Below are positions 35,750-48,454 of a stretch of DNA of 64,000 nucleotides, in pieces. The notes beneath the pieces were generated by a model. The model had not been told where the DNA came from, ran no database searches, and saw nothing but the letters and a program-made list of their open reading frames with translations. Positions within the stretch are counted from its first letter, which is position 1. Every line of letters starts with the position of its first letter. The stretch lies in the NCBI RefSeq assembly GCF_016545825.1, contig NC_052617.1, forward strand, positions 8,700,600 to 8,764,599. The letters are read 5' to 3'. The position numbers were made by a program, and so were the translations under genes. Source of the DNA: Eucalyptus grandis. Lineage: Eukaryota > Streptophyta > Magnoliopsida > Myrtales > Myrtaceae.

Positions 35750-38700
35750 AAGCAACCATAGGTAAGCAGCACACCTCTCTGCCTCTCTTTTGCTTGATCT
35801 TTTTTCTCCCTTTACAGAGTGGGGGACACCATCACCGTAACTACTTCAACTGTAAAAGCATATTCCTTGCTCTGCTGGGGGTCCAACACCTCCCTTCTGC
35901 AAGTCAAAAGGACTGACATCAAGAGAATAATTCTACGTGAAATTTTAGCAGAAAGAAACGGAAAAAGAGAGCACCAACAATTGGTAAAGAAGAAAAAAAG
36001 AGGCTTTTGGCATTTCATCTCTTTTAAAAATACCAAAAATATTGTGGCCATGATATGCTCTTGCCAACGTTATCGCTCATATATCTTTCTGTAGAGTTTG
36101 CATCTTTTCGTAGAGTATATGCAAGACTACCTTGAAGCAAGTAATAATATAGTTAATATCCTAAGAAAATTGGACATGTCACCGGTTCCTGCAATAGAAT
36201 CCAAAATAACAGGCAGAGAGAGGAAAGGAAACTGCCTGGAAGTGTTAAATCAAATGAAGAAGGACGTGTACTTGTAATTAGGAAAGGGCCATTTCTTTTT
36301 GCCACAAAGGTTGTGTAGCTTCTTTTAGGCTTCCTTAATTTCCAATGGGCCATCAAACCCTCGGTTGACGGGTTCAGGCTGCTGCTGCAATTCTTCAGGG
36401 CCAACAAGAGGCTCCAGTAAACCTTTGAAGATCTGAACATGTACCAAGCAAATCTATTCTAAAGATGACGATGATAACAGAAGGGATAACTCAGATTAAA
36501 ATAAAGGACTCATCTTATTGAAGAAAGAAACGCCCCACCTCCCAAAATCTCTTTAATTTTGAGCCAACATCATAATAGATAGCAGCTACCACAGATTTAA
36601 CAATATCTGCAAGAATTTTGGGGCTTCAACTGATCCCCCATTTTCCTCAACTGCTCTGGCAAACTCGCTAACCTGCAAAAATAACTAGAAACATCCCAAT
36701 GAAAAAGAGCGATAAAGATACTACCAAGTAACGGATAGGAACTTGATCTACATCTCATTCCCAAATTATACAATCTGTACATTCACAGTTGCACATAGAG
36801 TTAAAACAGATGAATAGATTGTTGCATTTCATTGAGCCATTATACTTCCAACTTTCCAGAGAAACAAAGAACTCAAAAGCAATATTCAAAAAGGAAATTT
36901 AGTGCACAAGGTGGCACTGCTTGGATGGTAATGTTCCTTCCGAAAAGTTTCCATAAGAAGGCATTTTGAAAATCTCTCCAGAATTGCCCACCGTAGATCG
37001 CACGGAGATAGAATGGAGATCTTTTCAGCTTAACATTCTTATCATAAATGTCAAGGCGTAAAGCTTTTTTCTTCTTCTTGTAAACATTTTAAGAAAACTA
37101 TTCGACATAGAAAAGGATATTTACCCTAGCACTCTGCTGAAAATGGAGAATGCAGACTTCAGGTATGTAAATGACTAGCCACTCAAGAAGGAAAAACTAT
37201 ATTAGGTATTGATTACATAATGTGAGGTGCTGACATTATATCCACGATTTATGAAGTGCCATTGTTCATTACACATTGATCAAATGCATACGCCATTAGT
37301 CTGGCGATTTTATCACATGTCATGTGGAATATGGTATCACCCATGTACATTTTCTTCGAAACGACATAGTTTTCCTCCAACAAAAATTCATTGCAGCCAT
37401 TGCAAGGACGGCTACGGTCCATTGGCCTCACTTTTGGAAGATATGAAAATGCCATATGACCTCATTCTATGTCAGTGGCCGGAATAGAACCAATACCGCC
37501 AACATTTTTTTGAACCAATAACAAGGACCACCAAGCACATTATGGCTACCCTCAGCACCAAGCAGCGCCAAAGTGGCCATCCAGGGGCATTGATTTTATC
37601 CATTGGTTCGACCGGCGGACCCAGCCGAAGCCTATTAAATCAAAAGAGAAAGAAAATGTATGTTTCTCTGACTGTTGGCCTCATTTTACCAACTCTTATC
37701 GCCAAATCAGTACCAAAAGCTAAAGTGTCAATTAGCAAAACACGGGAAAGTAATTCTAAACTTTGAAGCCGTTTCACCAAACTTCCACTAGTTTTTGCTG
37801 AACCCAGCGACACAAACATAAAACTCGAAGTATTTTGAGTGACCTTAGCTATATATACCGACGATAGTCACTAATCTAGAACGAATCTGTTATCTGCAAA
37901 TCACGTCGGTCACTACTCTCTAATCCACCAAAATTGATAGGATGCTGAATAGAACATTTTTTCATGAGTTGCGCTCGATGCAATGAGCCTCCCATTTTCC
38001 TTTCTTTCCGGGTAACCCTGAAATTCAAGCCACCCATCGGCCAACCTTGTGGTCAGATTGCGTGATGCCCAAGACACATGCGTGTTGTTACCACTGCACC
38101 AAGGCCATGTTGGTTGAACTCTAAAAGAAATTAAGGATTTTATTTCGGGACGAGTAATTGATAACAAAAAACAATTGTCCGACAAACTTCACTGATGACT
38201 GATGTTCTGTGGCTTGCCCCTCGAACTTTACTCACCAACAGTCCACTTAACGGACAATTAATACTTAGGAACTAAATAGTACCGATATCGATACGCGACA
38301 TGTAATACATCATGACACACAATACATCGTTTCTAAAAAAATAGAGAATTCCGACACATTAAAATATATTATATATTAAATGTATGTTTTTCTATATACA
38401 TTATAAATTATTATTTTTATGATTATTTTAATCAAACTAATTTGATTCAAATTCACAAAAAAATTATAATAAAAAAGACCATAAAATAAATTTTCACTAA
38501 AAACATTAATTCACAATTTGTTAATATCATTAATTATATCAATTTGATAAATTCAATTCCATTTCAATAATCCATAAAATTTAGAGGAAAAAAACAGTTA
38601 ATTCACATTTTGGACTCGCCTGTTAGAACATGTCAAAAGAATAGAGAAAAAAAACTTGAGAATGAACTATGTGTCATTGGAAGTAAGAATCGGAAGAGAA

Positions 38701-39433
38701 GATAAGATTATATTTTTCTTCTTTCCCTTTTACTATTTATTATATTCTTTGTTTTTTACATATTTACATTGTGACTCCTTATTTATTGAAAATTTTTAAA
38801 ATTAACCCAATGCGTCACGTGTTGGAATTCCGAACTCACATGCTGGAATTCTAGACCCGTATGTTGGAGAGTGCTGGGAAAGTTGACTAGGTATTGAATT
38901 TTTCGATATGGATTGTTGGAGTGTTTGATAAATCATAAAGGGATCTGGAGAGTGTCACTTCCTAACTTAGGAAGCAACTACTCATCTCATACCAAACACT
39001 CTGTAATTCACCAAACAGGGCCCAATTATTTAAAAAAGAATATCGTAACGCAAAAAGAATCAAAATTCTCAGTAGCACTTGCCTGGTCATTCGAGTACTG
39101 CATTTTGTGACTGAGGAAACTATACAGCTTGCAACGCAAGGCCACCTGCGCGAGCTTCTCTTTGCAGACGTTTGCCGACAGCAGCGTCGAGAGCTGTCCC
39201 TGATCGAGCTCAGGGTAAGCCTGGACTAGGTGGTCACTGACCGCGAGGTTTAGGACGCAGTCACCGACGAACGCTAGCCGCTCGTAGGACGGAGCATCCG
39301 GGATGGAGGAGAGCGTCAGGGCCTCCTCGAGCAGCTTCGGGTCCTCGAACTTGTAGCGCAGGATCGCCTCAACTTGGGAGACGGAGGGGCCCCTCTCCGG
39401 CGACAGTGAAGGGAGGGAAGTGGGAGAAAACAT
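35750..39433 (-). pseudogene. RTL-type RNase III pseudogene (left copy)
   Basis: The exons correspond to those of the copy at 41688-44269: 39083-39433 (RNase III core, ATG at 39433), 36539-36672, 36272-36432 and about 35750-35896. The signature reads ERLAFVGD instead of ERLEFLGD, losing one metal-binding Glu. In exon 2 a 1-bp deletion in the 'APDFLAD' region shifts the frame to an early TAG, and the later VES Glu codon is AAA. Exon 3 has about 21 extra bases. The last exon has another 1-bp deletion (GTTACGGTG for GTTACGGGTG) and has lost the stop. The first intron still has the GC-AG donor CAG|GCAAGT and carries a transposon (38272-38964). Confidence 0.9.
38272..38964 (-). mobile_element. Repeat family 'GTGTCGG', copy 2, with 9-bp target duplication
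   Basis: Inserted in intron 1 of the RNase III pseudogene. It is flanked by acttaggaa at 38263-38271 and 38965-38973. The parallel intron of the right copy (about 43798-43808, 'atactcgggaagcaac') has the target once and no insert, giving a natural empty site. A 9-bp duplication suggests a Mutator-superfamily MITE. Orientation is opposite to copies 1 and 4. Confidence 0.85.
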
Positions 39434-39509
39434 CTCTTCGTCTGGAATGTAGACAAGTTTCTTGATCAAGTTTGGATTTTGATGAGAGCGAGAGAGAATT
39501 TGGTGATTA

Positions 39510-40232
39510 CATCCTAAACACTGATAGATGATATGCCGACACATTGTTTTTAAAAATATAGTTAATTCCGACACGTTGGAACATCTATATTTATTGTATA
39601 TTATATATACATGATAAATTATTATTTTTATGATTATTTTTAATTAATTAATTTGATTCAAATTCACAAATAAATAAATAATAATAAAAGAGTTTATAAT
39701 GAATTTACACTAAAAACATTAATACACCATTTTTTAATATCATTCATTATTTTAATTTGACAAATTCAATTATATTCTAATAATTCATAAAAATTAGAGG
39801 AAAAAAAAAAACAGTCTATATTTTGGACTTGCATAACAGAGCATGTTGGAAGAGAAACGAAAAATGAACTTCGGAGGTGAATTGTGCGTCACAGGAAATG
39901 AGAGTCAAAAGAGAAGAAAATATTAGATTTTTCTTTCTTTTCCATTTATTATTTTTATTATTTTTACATATTTATATTTTAACCTTCATTTATTGAAAAT
40001 TTTTAAAATTGACTTGTACATGATGAAAACACATGTCAGAATTCTGAATTTGCAAGTTGGAATTCCAAACTTGCGTATCGAAAAGCGTTGAGAGAGTTGA
40101 TTAGGCATCAGATTTTTCGACACATGTTGATCAAGTGTCAAAAAGCATTGGACACGTGTTGAAGAGTGTATCACGTGTCGAAGTATCGAACACGATACGA
40201 AAGCTCTAAGAGAATGTCGGTACTCTCTAAAT
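39510..40232 (-). mobile_element. Repeat family 'GTGTCGG', copy 3
   Basis: Same family and orientation as copy 2, lying just upstream of the RNase III pseudogene start. The right gene copy lacks it: 'gcgtttggtgagcaag' runs directly to 'taccgctaaccacgcg' (44340-44390), while the left copy resumes at 'taccactaatcacgtg' (40241). Exact ends and target duplication could not be fixed. Confidence 0.7.
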
Positions 40233-40269
40233 TACCACTAATCACGTGCAATTACATGATAAAATTGAA

Positions 40270-40620
40270 AAATAGATCCTAGAACTTTAAGAATCAAGAT
40301 ATCATGTAATGAAGTCTTTAAGTTGCTTGATAATAAATGAAAATTTCTTAGTTTCTCTCCAATATAGAAAAGATTATTGGGTGGTTGTAACAGCTACCGT
40401 CGGTAACATTTTACTTTTCAATTGAATAGTTTATAACTTAACCAATTAAGTAAGCCTGCCTTTATTTATTACGTTTGATTTCTCTATTGAAATAACCAAT
40501 TAAGTTATGTATAATTAGAAGTTAGGAAATGAGCTGAAAATTTTGATTTTCAGCTCTTAATTAATGTGGTTGTCATATACACTCTGACTTATCAATCTGA
40601 GGCCCGCGACTTGGTCAACA
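40270..40620. other. Spacer with no gene seen
   Basis: AT-rich sequence beyond the end of the RNase III duplication. Nothing recognised. Confidence 0.5.
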
Positions 40621-40627
40621 ATGACAG

Positions 40628-41300
40628 TTGCATTTGGTACCGCTTTTTCAAGGGGTTTTTGGTCTCTAGAGGCCCTTGGGAAATGGCAGATTTTTCCAAG
40701 AAATTTTCAGCTAAATGTTGGCCTTGGGAAAACTGAAAGCCCAATGACGGTCCCTACTAACATTGGGCTTTCAATATTTAACCAAATACTGAAACTAATT
40801 TTTTCTTTCAAAACTACCCTTGCCAATTATTAAAATTTGTGATTATCCCTCATTACTGGACCTATGGAGGGCTACAGTCGTCGGCAAGCTAGATTTGGCA
40901 TCGCGGCCATCGATTGAGGTCGTTTGACCTTGGGTGACCCTCGATAAGGGTTGCTCAACCCAGTGCACGCAACCCAGGTAGCCGCCCTTGCCTAGGTCCC
41001 GCAAGGGTGACATAAGGTCACGGAACCCTCATCGAAGTTCGCCCAAGGCCGGGCGACCTCAACTAATGGCCGCCAACACTAGATGTGGCTCATCGATGAC
41101 CATAGCCCTTCATTAGTTCCAACAAAGGGTTTGGGTCCTTCTTTAATAAAAAAAGATAGAAAAAAAAAATACTCAAAGTTCATCTGCAAAGAATTTAAAC
41201 CAAACGCAATTTGCATTTTTGCAAATAGCTTTGGCTTTCAACATTTGCATTGCACTCAAAGCCTATTTGCAAAACTGAACCAAACATATCCTGAGGCCTT
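40628..41300. mobile_element. MITE copy 2 (relative of 23610-24217)
   Basis: Left end 'gttgcatttggtaccgctttt' and right end 'aaactgaaccaaacatat' parallel the ends of the 23.6-kb copy, as do 'aaggggttttt.ggtc' near the start and 'gcatttgc.ttgca' near the end. Non-coding. Target duplication not clear. Confidence 0.5.
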
Positions 41301-41687
41301 TAATGGAGGTAGACAAAAAGATAGTGACAGAGAGAAGACAAGGGCAATGGCGATGGGGATTGAATAGGCAGGAATGGTAGTTGAAGGAGGAATTTTTTTT
41401 TTTTTTTAATATGCAAATAGAGAGAAGCAAAGAGAGGACTGTGTGACGTGGTCCACATCAATGAGTCTCAACCAACCATAATAATATGAAAGAACGCATC
41501 CTTTTATAGTTGCTTCTTTGCAAGCTCATCACAAGACAGAGATAGAAAGCAAGACATGGACTTATTGGCTCTATGGGGTTATCTTATGGACGAAGCTGCT
41601 GCAAAGAAATAGCGAAGCGTTTCTCTTCACATTCTTACGCTCGGGGGAGACTCAAAGATTATTAGATTGGTTCAGGGGCAAGCAACA

Positions 41688-44269
41688 TTAGGTAAGCAGC
41701 TCACCTCTCTGCCTCTTTTGTGCTTGGTCGTTCAAGGCGAGAAACAAATGGTAAGCAGCACACCTCTCTGCCTCTCTTCTGCTTGATCTTTTTTCTCCCT
41801 TTACAGAGTAGGGGACACCATCACCCGTAACTATTTCAACTGTACAAACATATTGCTGGGGGTCCGACACCACCACTCTGCAAGTCAAAAGGACTGACAT
41901 CAAGAGAATAGTTCCACATGAAATTTCAGCAGAAAGAAACAGAAAAAGAGAGCACCAACAATTGGTGAAGAAGGAAAAAATAGGCATTTGGCATTTCATC
42001 TCTTTTGAAAAATACCAAAAATAATGTGGCCATGATGAGCTCTTACTAGCTTTATCACTCATGTATCTTTTCGTAGAGCATATGCAAGACTACCTTAAAG
42101 CAAGCAATAATTTAGTTAATATCAAAGACGATTGGCCATATCACTGATTCTTGCAATAAAAATCCAAAATAACAGGCAGAGAGGAAAGGAAACTGCCTGG
42201 AAGTGTTAACATCAGCAAAGCGGGCAAAACAATGGTGAATAAATCAAATGAAGAAGGAAGTGTACTGTAATTAGGTTTGTGCCATTTCTTTTGGACACAA
42301 AGCTTGTCTAGCTCCAGTTTGGCTTTCTCAATTTCCAACGGGCCATCAAACCCATGTTTGACAGATTCAGGGCCAACAATAGGCCCCAGTAAACCTTTGA
42401 AGATCTGAACATGTGCCAAACAAATCTGTTCTAAAAACGACAATGATATTGAAAGGGATAACTTGAAGATTAAAATAAAGGCATCATCTTATTGAAGAAA
42501 GAAATGCCCTGCCTTCCAAAATCTCTTTAAATTAGAGCCAACATCGTAATAGATAGCAGCTGCCACAGATTCTACAATATCTGCAAGAAAATCTGGGGCT
42601 TTAACTGATCCCCCATCTTCCTCCTCAACTGCTCTAGCAAACTCGCTAACCTGCAAAATAACTGGAAACATCCCATTGAAAAAGAGTGATAGAGATACTA
42701 CCAAGTAACAGATAAAAACTCAATCTACATCTCATTCCCATATTATACAATTTGTACATTCACAATTGCACATAGAGTTAAAACAGATAAATAGATTGTT
42801 GCATTTCATTGAGCCATTATACTTCCAACTTTCCAGAGAAACAAAGAATTCGCAAGCAATATACCAACCACAGAAATTTAGTACACAAGGTGGGACTGCT
42901 TTGGATGGTAACGTTGCTTCTGAAAAGTTCCATAAGGAGGCAGTTTGAAAATCTCTCGAGAATCGCACACCGTAGATCGCGTAGAGATAGAATGGAGATC
43001 TTTTCAGCTTAACATTCTTATCATAAATATCAAGGTGCAAAGCTTTTTTCTTCTTCTTGTAAACATTTAAGAAAAAATGGAGAATGCAGACTTCGGGTAT
43101 GTAAATGACTAGCCACTAGAGAAGGAAAAACTATATTAGGTATTGATTACACAATGTGAGGTGCTGACATTATATCCACAATTTATGAAGTGCCATTGTT
43201 CATTACACATTGATCAAATGCATACTCCATTAGTTGGCGATATCATCGCATGTCATGTGGAATGCGGTATCATCCTTATACATTTTCTTCAAAACGACAT
43301 AGTTTTCCTAGAACAAAAATTCATTGCAGCCACAGCAGGAACGGCTACAGTCCATTGGCATCACTTTTGGAAGATATGAAAATGCCATATGATCTCAATC
43401 TATGTTAGTGGCCGGAATAGAACCAATACCACCAACATTTTTTGAACCAATAACAAGGACCCCCAAGCACATTGTGGCTACCCTCACCACCCAGCAGCCC
43501 CAAAGTGGCCATCCGGGGCCATTGATTTTATCCATTGTTTCGACCGGCGGACCCAGCCGAAGCCTATTAAATCAGAAGAGAAAGTGTATGCTTCTGAGAA
43601 TCGAACATACATAGATAGCTGAGTGTTGGCCTCATTTTACCCAAGTCTTATCGCCAAATCTGTACCAAAAGCCAAAAGTGTCACTTAGCAAAACACAGCG
43701 GAAAACAATTATCTGACAAAACTACACCGATGACTGATGCCTGGTTGCTTGCCCCTCGAACTTTACTCACCGACAGTCGACTCCACAGACAATTAATACT
43801 CGGGAAGCAACTGCTCATCTCAGACCACTGTAATTCACCGAACAGGGCCCAATTTTTTTTTTAAAAAGAAAATCGGAACAGGAACACAAAAAGAATCAAA
43901 ATTCTGAGAAGCATTTGCCTGGTCATCCGAGTTCGGCATTTTGTGCCTGAGGAACGGATAAAGCCCGCGACGCAAGGCCACCCGCGCGAGGTTCTCGTTG
44001 CTGACGTTCGCCTTCATCAGGTCCGTGAGCTTTCCCTCATTTAGGTCGGGGTACTCCTGGAACAGGTAGTCGCCGACCACGAGGTTTACGACGCGGTCGC
44101 CGAGGAACTCGAGCCGCTCGTAGTTTGGAGTGTACTGGACGGAGGGGTGCGTCAGGGCCTCCTCGAGCAGCTTCGGGTTCTTGAACTTGTAGTTCAGGAT
44201 GGCCTCGACGTCGGAGATCGAGGAGCTCCTCTCCGGCGGCGGCGAAGGGAGGGAAGCGGGAAAAGACAT
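41688..44269 (-). CDS. RTL-type ribonuclease III with one dsRNA-binding domain
   Basis: Four exons inferred: 43919-44269, 42513-42650, 42266-42404 and 41688-41875, totalling 816 bp (271 residues). Start ATG at 44269. Residues 20-117 hold the RNase III core with ERLEFLGD at 51-58; the second metal-binding pair lies in LADIVES (Asp141, Glu144). Residues from about 180 form a dsRNA-binding domain: KLELDKLCVQKKWHKPNY, a central strand, then the helix RREAERCAAYHLFLAL. Plant RTL2-like enzymes cut double-stranded RNA and rRNA precursors; this one is shorter than Arabidopsis RTL2 (one dsRBD rather than two). Two donors are GC rather than GT (CAG|GCAAAT and AAG|GCAGGG). The third junction needs acceptor GCAGAG|TG, two bases beyond the ancestral one, to keep frame. 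Usable if these splices occur. Confidence 0.7.
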
Positions 44270-44319
44270 CTCTGTCTGTAATCTAGACAAGTTTCTTGAT
44301 CACGCTTGGATTTTGACTA

Positions 44320-44342
44320 CAGAGAGAGAGAGAGAGAGAGCG
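44320..44342. repeat. (AG)n microsatellite in the RNase III leader
   Basis: About eleven AG units, 50 bases upstream of the ATG at 44269, most likely in the 5' UTR or core promoter. The paralogous site in the left copy is shorter and interrupted ('gagagcgagagaga'). Confidence 0.85.
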
Positions 44343-44419
44343 TTTGGTGAGCAAGTCGTTTATTTTTACCGCTAACCACGCGCAATTATGTGATAAGGTA
44401 GGACCCCATGATCGGAGTC

Positions 44420-45725
44420 GATGCAAAGCGCACATCGCGCCGTTATTTTCAAAAATTACCGACCATCCCCACACCATTCTCAATTGGGTGAAAAAGAAGG
44501 AAAAATAGCTCTCTCCTTTTGAGACAAAAAGAGAAAATATTAGGTGGACGGCCATGCCAAGTCACCATCACCATATGCTAGCCCAATCAAAAAGAGACAT
44601 GTGTCAATTAGGTGTGACTATTTTTAGTGAAATTTTTGCCTTCCATCTCGCTTCATTAATTATTATGTCTTTCTCTTGATAGACTCTCTATGGTATTCAC
44701 CTTACGATGAGAATGAAGCTTCCTAATAAGCATGGCCCTATAGTAAGTATTGCTGCGAGTGCCGGATGACCAACACCCCATCAAAAGTGCTGGGGAGTTG
44801 GGCATGTCTCAAATATGCCTACTAAATAAACCATGCCCTTCTCATTGAGCTAAAGCTCCTTCCTCATTTGCTCAGCTTGCTGATCATCCCCTTGAACAAC
44901 GATCTCCGATAACATCCTCTCTTCCGCCACTATCATCTTTACCTTAATTAGCTCCTTCCTCGATGCCCACTTCCATTTCATGGGTTCAGCATATGCACAC
45001 GCGATTTCCATTCTTCAGAAATGAGGAACACTATAACTCAAAACTCTTCAAGGAAAAACGATCTTCAATTATGCTAAGGGCCTCAAAGCAATGATCCAAA
45101 ACCAGTTGTTACCAATGGTTAGAAACAGTTATTGTAAAAACAAGGCCAATGCTAGCAAGGCTAATGCAGAGAATGTCAGCAATGCCACTTTCCCTTCGCT
45201 CAAAGTCATTATCTCTTCAAACCTTCGAACAAAAGCACGAAGCAAAATTAACTACCAACCCTTTTAGAGCAGAGCATCATGCTTAGGTTTGTTTTCATTT
45301 GTGATAACAATGGTGGCAAAAACTCATAAAGGACTTGTCCCCCGCCCCCCCTCCTGTACTAAACCCACCGCCACCAAAGAGAAAATAAAAAGAAGAGATG
45401 AATGTTCATGAACCAAAGTAAGTAAGGCATAGTGAATTGGTCAATGCAAATAGGGGAAAACAAAGGAAGGACTTCGGAGGAATAGTGAAGAAGGCATATG
45501 AGATGGTCTCTCCTCTGTTCGGTGACCACAAAGTTGTTGCATGTGAAGGACCAACGACATGATTCGCTGCCTTCCTCTCTTCTCTTTTACCTAGAATGTC
45601 CTCTGCACAATTTGCATCACATAACCAAACTACCCTGCTTCACATACCAATTAAGCCAATCAAAACCCTCCAACATGAATGTGAACAGACTCAAAATTCA
45701 ACCAAGAACCGAATGAAAAATGCTT
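44420..45725. other. Spacer with no gene seen
   Basis: Between the RNase III promoter and block A. Short ORFs on the plus strand near 45500-45780 show no domain. No RNA gene recognised. Confidence 0.5.
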
Positions 45726-46934
45726 TTAAGCCCGAGACATGGGGGAGACATGGGGCAAATCGAAGTTGTTACTGTTAGGTTTTTGGCCAACATTGGATTT
45801 TTCAATTCAAAGTTATTGCTTTTATATCGGTTTTGAATAATTTATCCTTGTCATCTCTCCCCTCTTCAAGCTTTATATTTCCACCTTCTCTCTGATCCCA
45901 CGTGGACTTCATTATCGAAAATATTTTACAACTTAAGTGTTAGTGTATCTTCGATTGGCATAAATTCGGAGAGTTTTCTTATTTGTGACAGGTGAATCCA
46001 AGGTACTTGAGTTCATTATTCATGAGCCAATGATCCATTTCAATTTGAATGTCGATAACAGAATATCTGTAGTTAAAAGGTTTCCCTAGCGTGCCGTACA
46101 AATGAGACATGTAACAAGTTGCGAAACATGCCAATCAATGTTTTAAGGATGAGATCTTTTTGGACATTAATTAGAACAAGATTGCTGGAATATGAAAATT
46201 TACTTAGAGATGGAGAAAACAAGAAAAGAAATTCCTTACCTTCTCGATGAAGCAATTTTACTTGGCTAACAGATAAATATTTTTTATAATAGTCTTGAGA
46301 TCCCTTACATACATATCTACGTGTAGATAGAGCACTAAGATACATATGTGAGTATAGAATCCACAATCTTATAATAAAAGTGACATTTGAACATGAAATG
46401 CATTCAATTTAATAAAATAAAATAAAAATATTCTTTTTCTCGATATAGAGTTTTAAAATCTTTCCCAAGATAAGTAAAATTTATAAGGAAAATTGTTTTA
46501 AAAGTTTCAATCTCTATACAAATACTACATTATAATGTGATGTTTTATATGTAAAGTGGATAGACTAAGTGCACCAATAATGGGACACAGAATTATTTTC
46601 TTTTTCAAGAAAACTTTGAGAGAATCAAAATATGAACCGAGTCATAAACATCATGTGTATTTGACAATATTTAAAGTAATAAACAGTAAAACAACTCTTT
46701 CAGAATGATATACTATAAACACTTATAAATTTAAGTAAAGTTGACTATAGTAAGAACAACATGTAACGCATAGAAAAAAAATCATACAAAATTTTATGCA
46801 TAATAGTAGAGGAGAAAAATTGACTTTATGAGTAAGCACAACAATAGGATAATTGTTCAAAAAGTTCTAAATTTATTATGATGACCATTTCAATTCGAAA
46901 CCTTTTAATGATTTGCCAATTTAGTCATAAACCT

Positions 46935-47120
46935 ACTTTGTTTATAATTGGTCGGATTGACTATTTTGGTAAATCATCAAAAGATTTAATAATAAATTAA
47001 CAAAACATAAAATAAATAAAAAATTGGACTTTGTTTATAATTGGTCGGATTGACTATTTTGGTAAATCATCAAAAGATTTAATAATAAATTAACAAAACA
47101 TAAAATAAATAAAAAATTGG
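46935..47120. repeat. Perfect 93-bp tandem duplication
   Basis: 46935-47027 and 47028-47120 appear identical by eye ('actttgtttataattggtcg' starts each). The left copy of block A has the segment once, so the duplication is recent and local. Confidence 0.92.
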
Positions 47121-48454
47121 ACTAAATTGCATGATCGAAAAGTTTTGGACTATATTGGCAAATTATCAAAATGTTCATAATTAAATTGGCACAATTAAAA
47201 TATTTAGGACTGAATCGGCTGCTGCACAATAGATTCAAAACTTTTTGAACAACTTTTTCACATAACTATGCATGAGGAATAAGTTTATTTTTGGTAAAAT
47301 TGGACACACACGATATTTCATAAGTCTAAAACAAATTTATTTAAGGAATAAGTGCATTGAAAGTCCTACAAATTGTTGGTAAAATGTAATTAAATTTTAA
47401 AACTAGAAATGAGTGCAATTTAGTTCTATAATTTATCAAATTAGTGTAATCAAGTCATTTAGTTAACTTCGTTCTAGTTGGTTGATGGAAAATGCTAACG
47501 TACATGACTAAAACAAAAGAAGTTTTGATCCGAATATGGTTTTTAATATAAATTTTATTTAAATTAAATTAGAAAATAAGTTACATTTTTTTTTTTTTTT
47601 TTTGGAAAATTTCAATTAATGGCCTAAAGTGGAACCGTTTTTCTCAAAAAAAAGAGCCCAAAATGGATATTGTCTCAAACAAAAGCCTCAAGTGACCAAC
47701 TTAGTTTCAAATAAGGGCCTCAACTTAAAAGTCAACCAAATCTTATTTGCATCTAGGGGTATTTTTGTCTAAAGACTTTTTTTTCCTTCTTTTCTTAATT
47801 TATTTTCTCCTTCTCTTTCTTTTCTTCATCATCATCGAGCCTTCACCTTTTTCACTCTTTAGATTGCGTTCTCCAAAGTCCATCTCTAACTTCCTTGCCG
47901 AATTAGCCATCAACACCCTCAAGCTCATTTGTCATTGCCCTCAACAGCAATTCCAATACCTTTGTTGAAAGATGGAGGTCAATCTAAGCCCTAGATCGAG
48001 CACAAGTGAAACAAGATGTAACGCTCAGCTCGATTCAATCCCCACATCTTGTGGTCATGGTCAAGCACGAAGCATAATGAGATGTAAGCCATTAGCCTGC
48101 TGCCCTCGTTGTCGTCGATGCTTGAATTCAAATCGGTGCTCACACAAGCTATGATCGATCTTAGCGAGGAGAAGCCAGATTGAGGTGCCTAAGCCAAATT
48201 TATTAGAGGTTTTTGAGGAATCTCTGTGATACTCATGTGCATTGATTTGTTCAGTGAAATACGTGGTTTTGGGAATTTCTGAGCGATTTTGCACCTTTTT
48301 CATCTTGTTATTCTTTCTCAAATCTTTGTAGATAATATTTCAGAGTCAGAGAGACAAATTTGTTTGAACATGTGTAAACCAGAGTCATTCGTTTTTTAGA
48401 TTGAGTGATGTCTAATTGGAATCGCCACCAAAGGCGAATATCTTCAATCACGGG

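Noticed and set aside
44269..44290. Upstream start for the RNase III gene (seven extra residues)
   Set aside because: The extended frame begins with TTG; the ATG at 44269 is the first Met and matches the sister copy's ATG at 39433.
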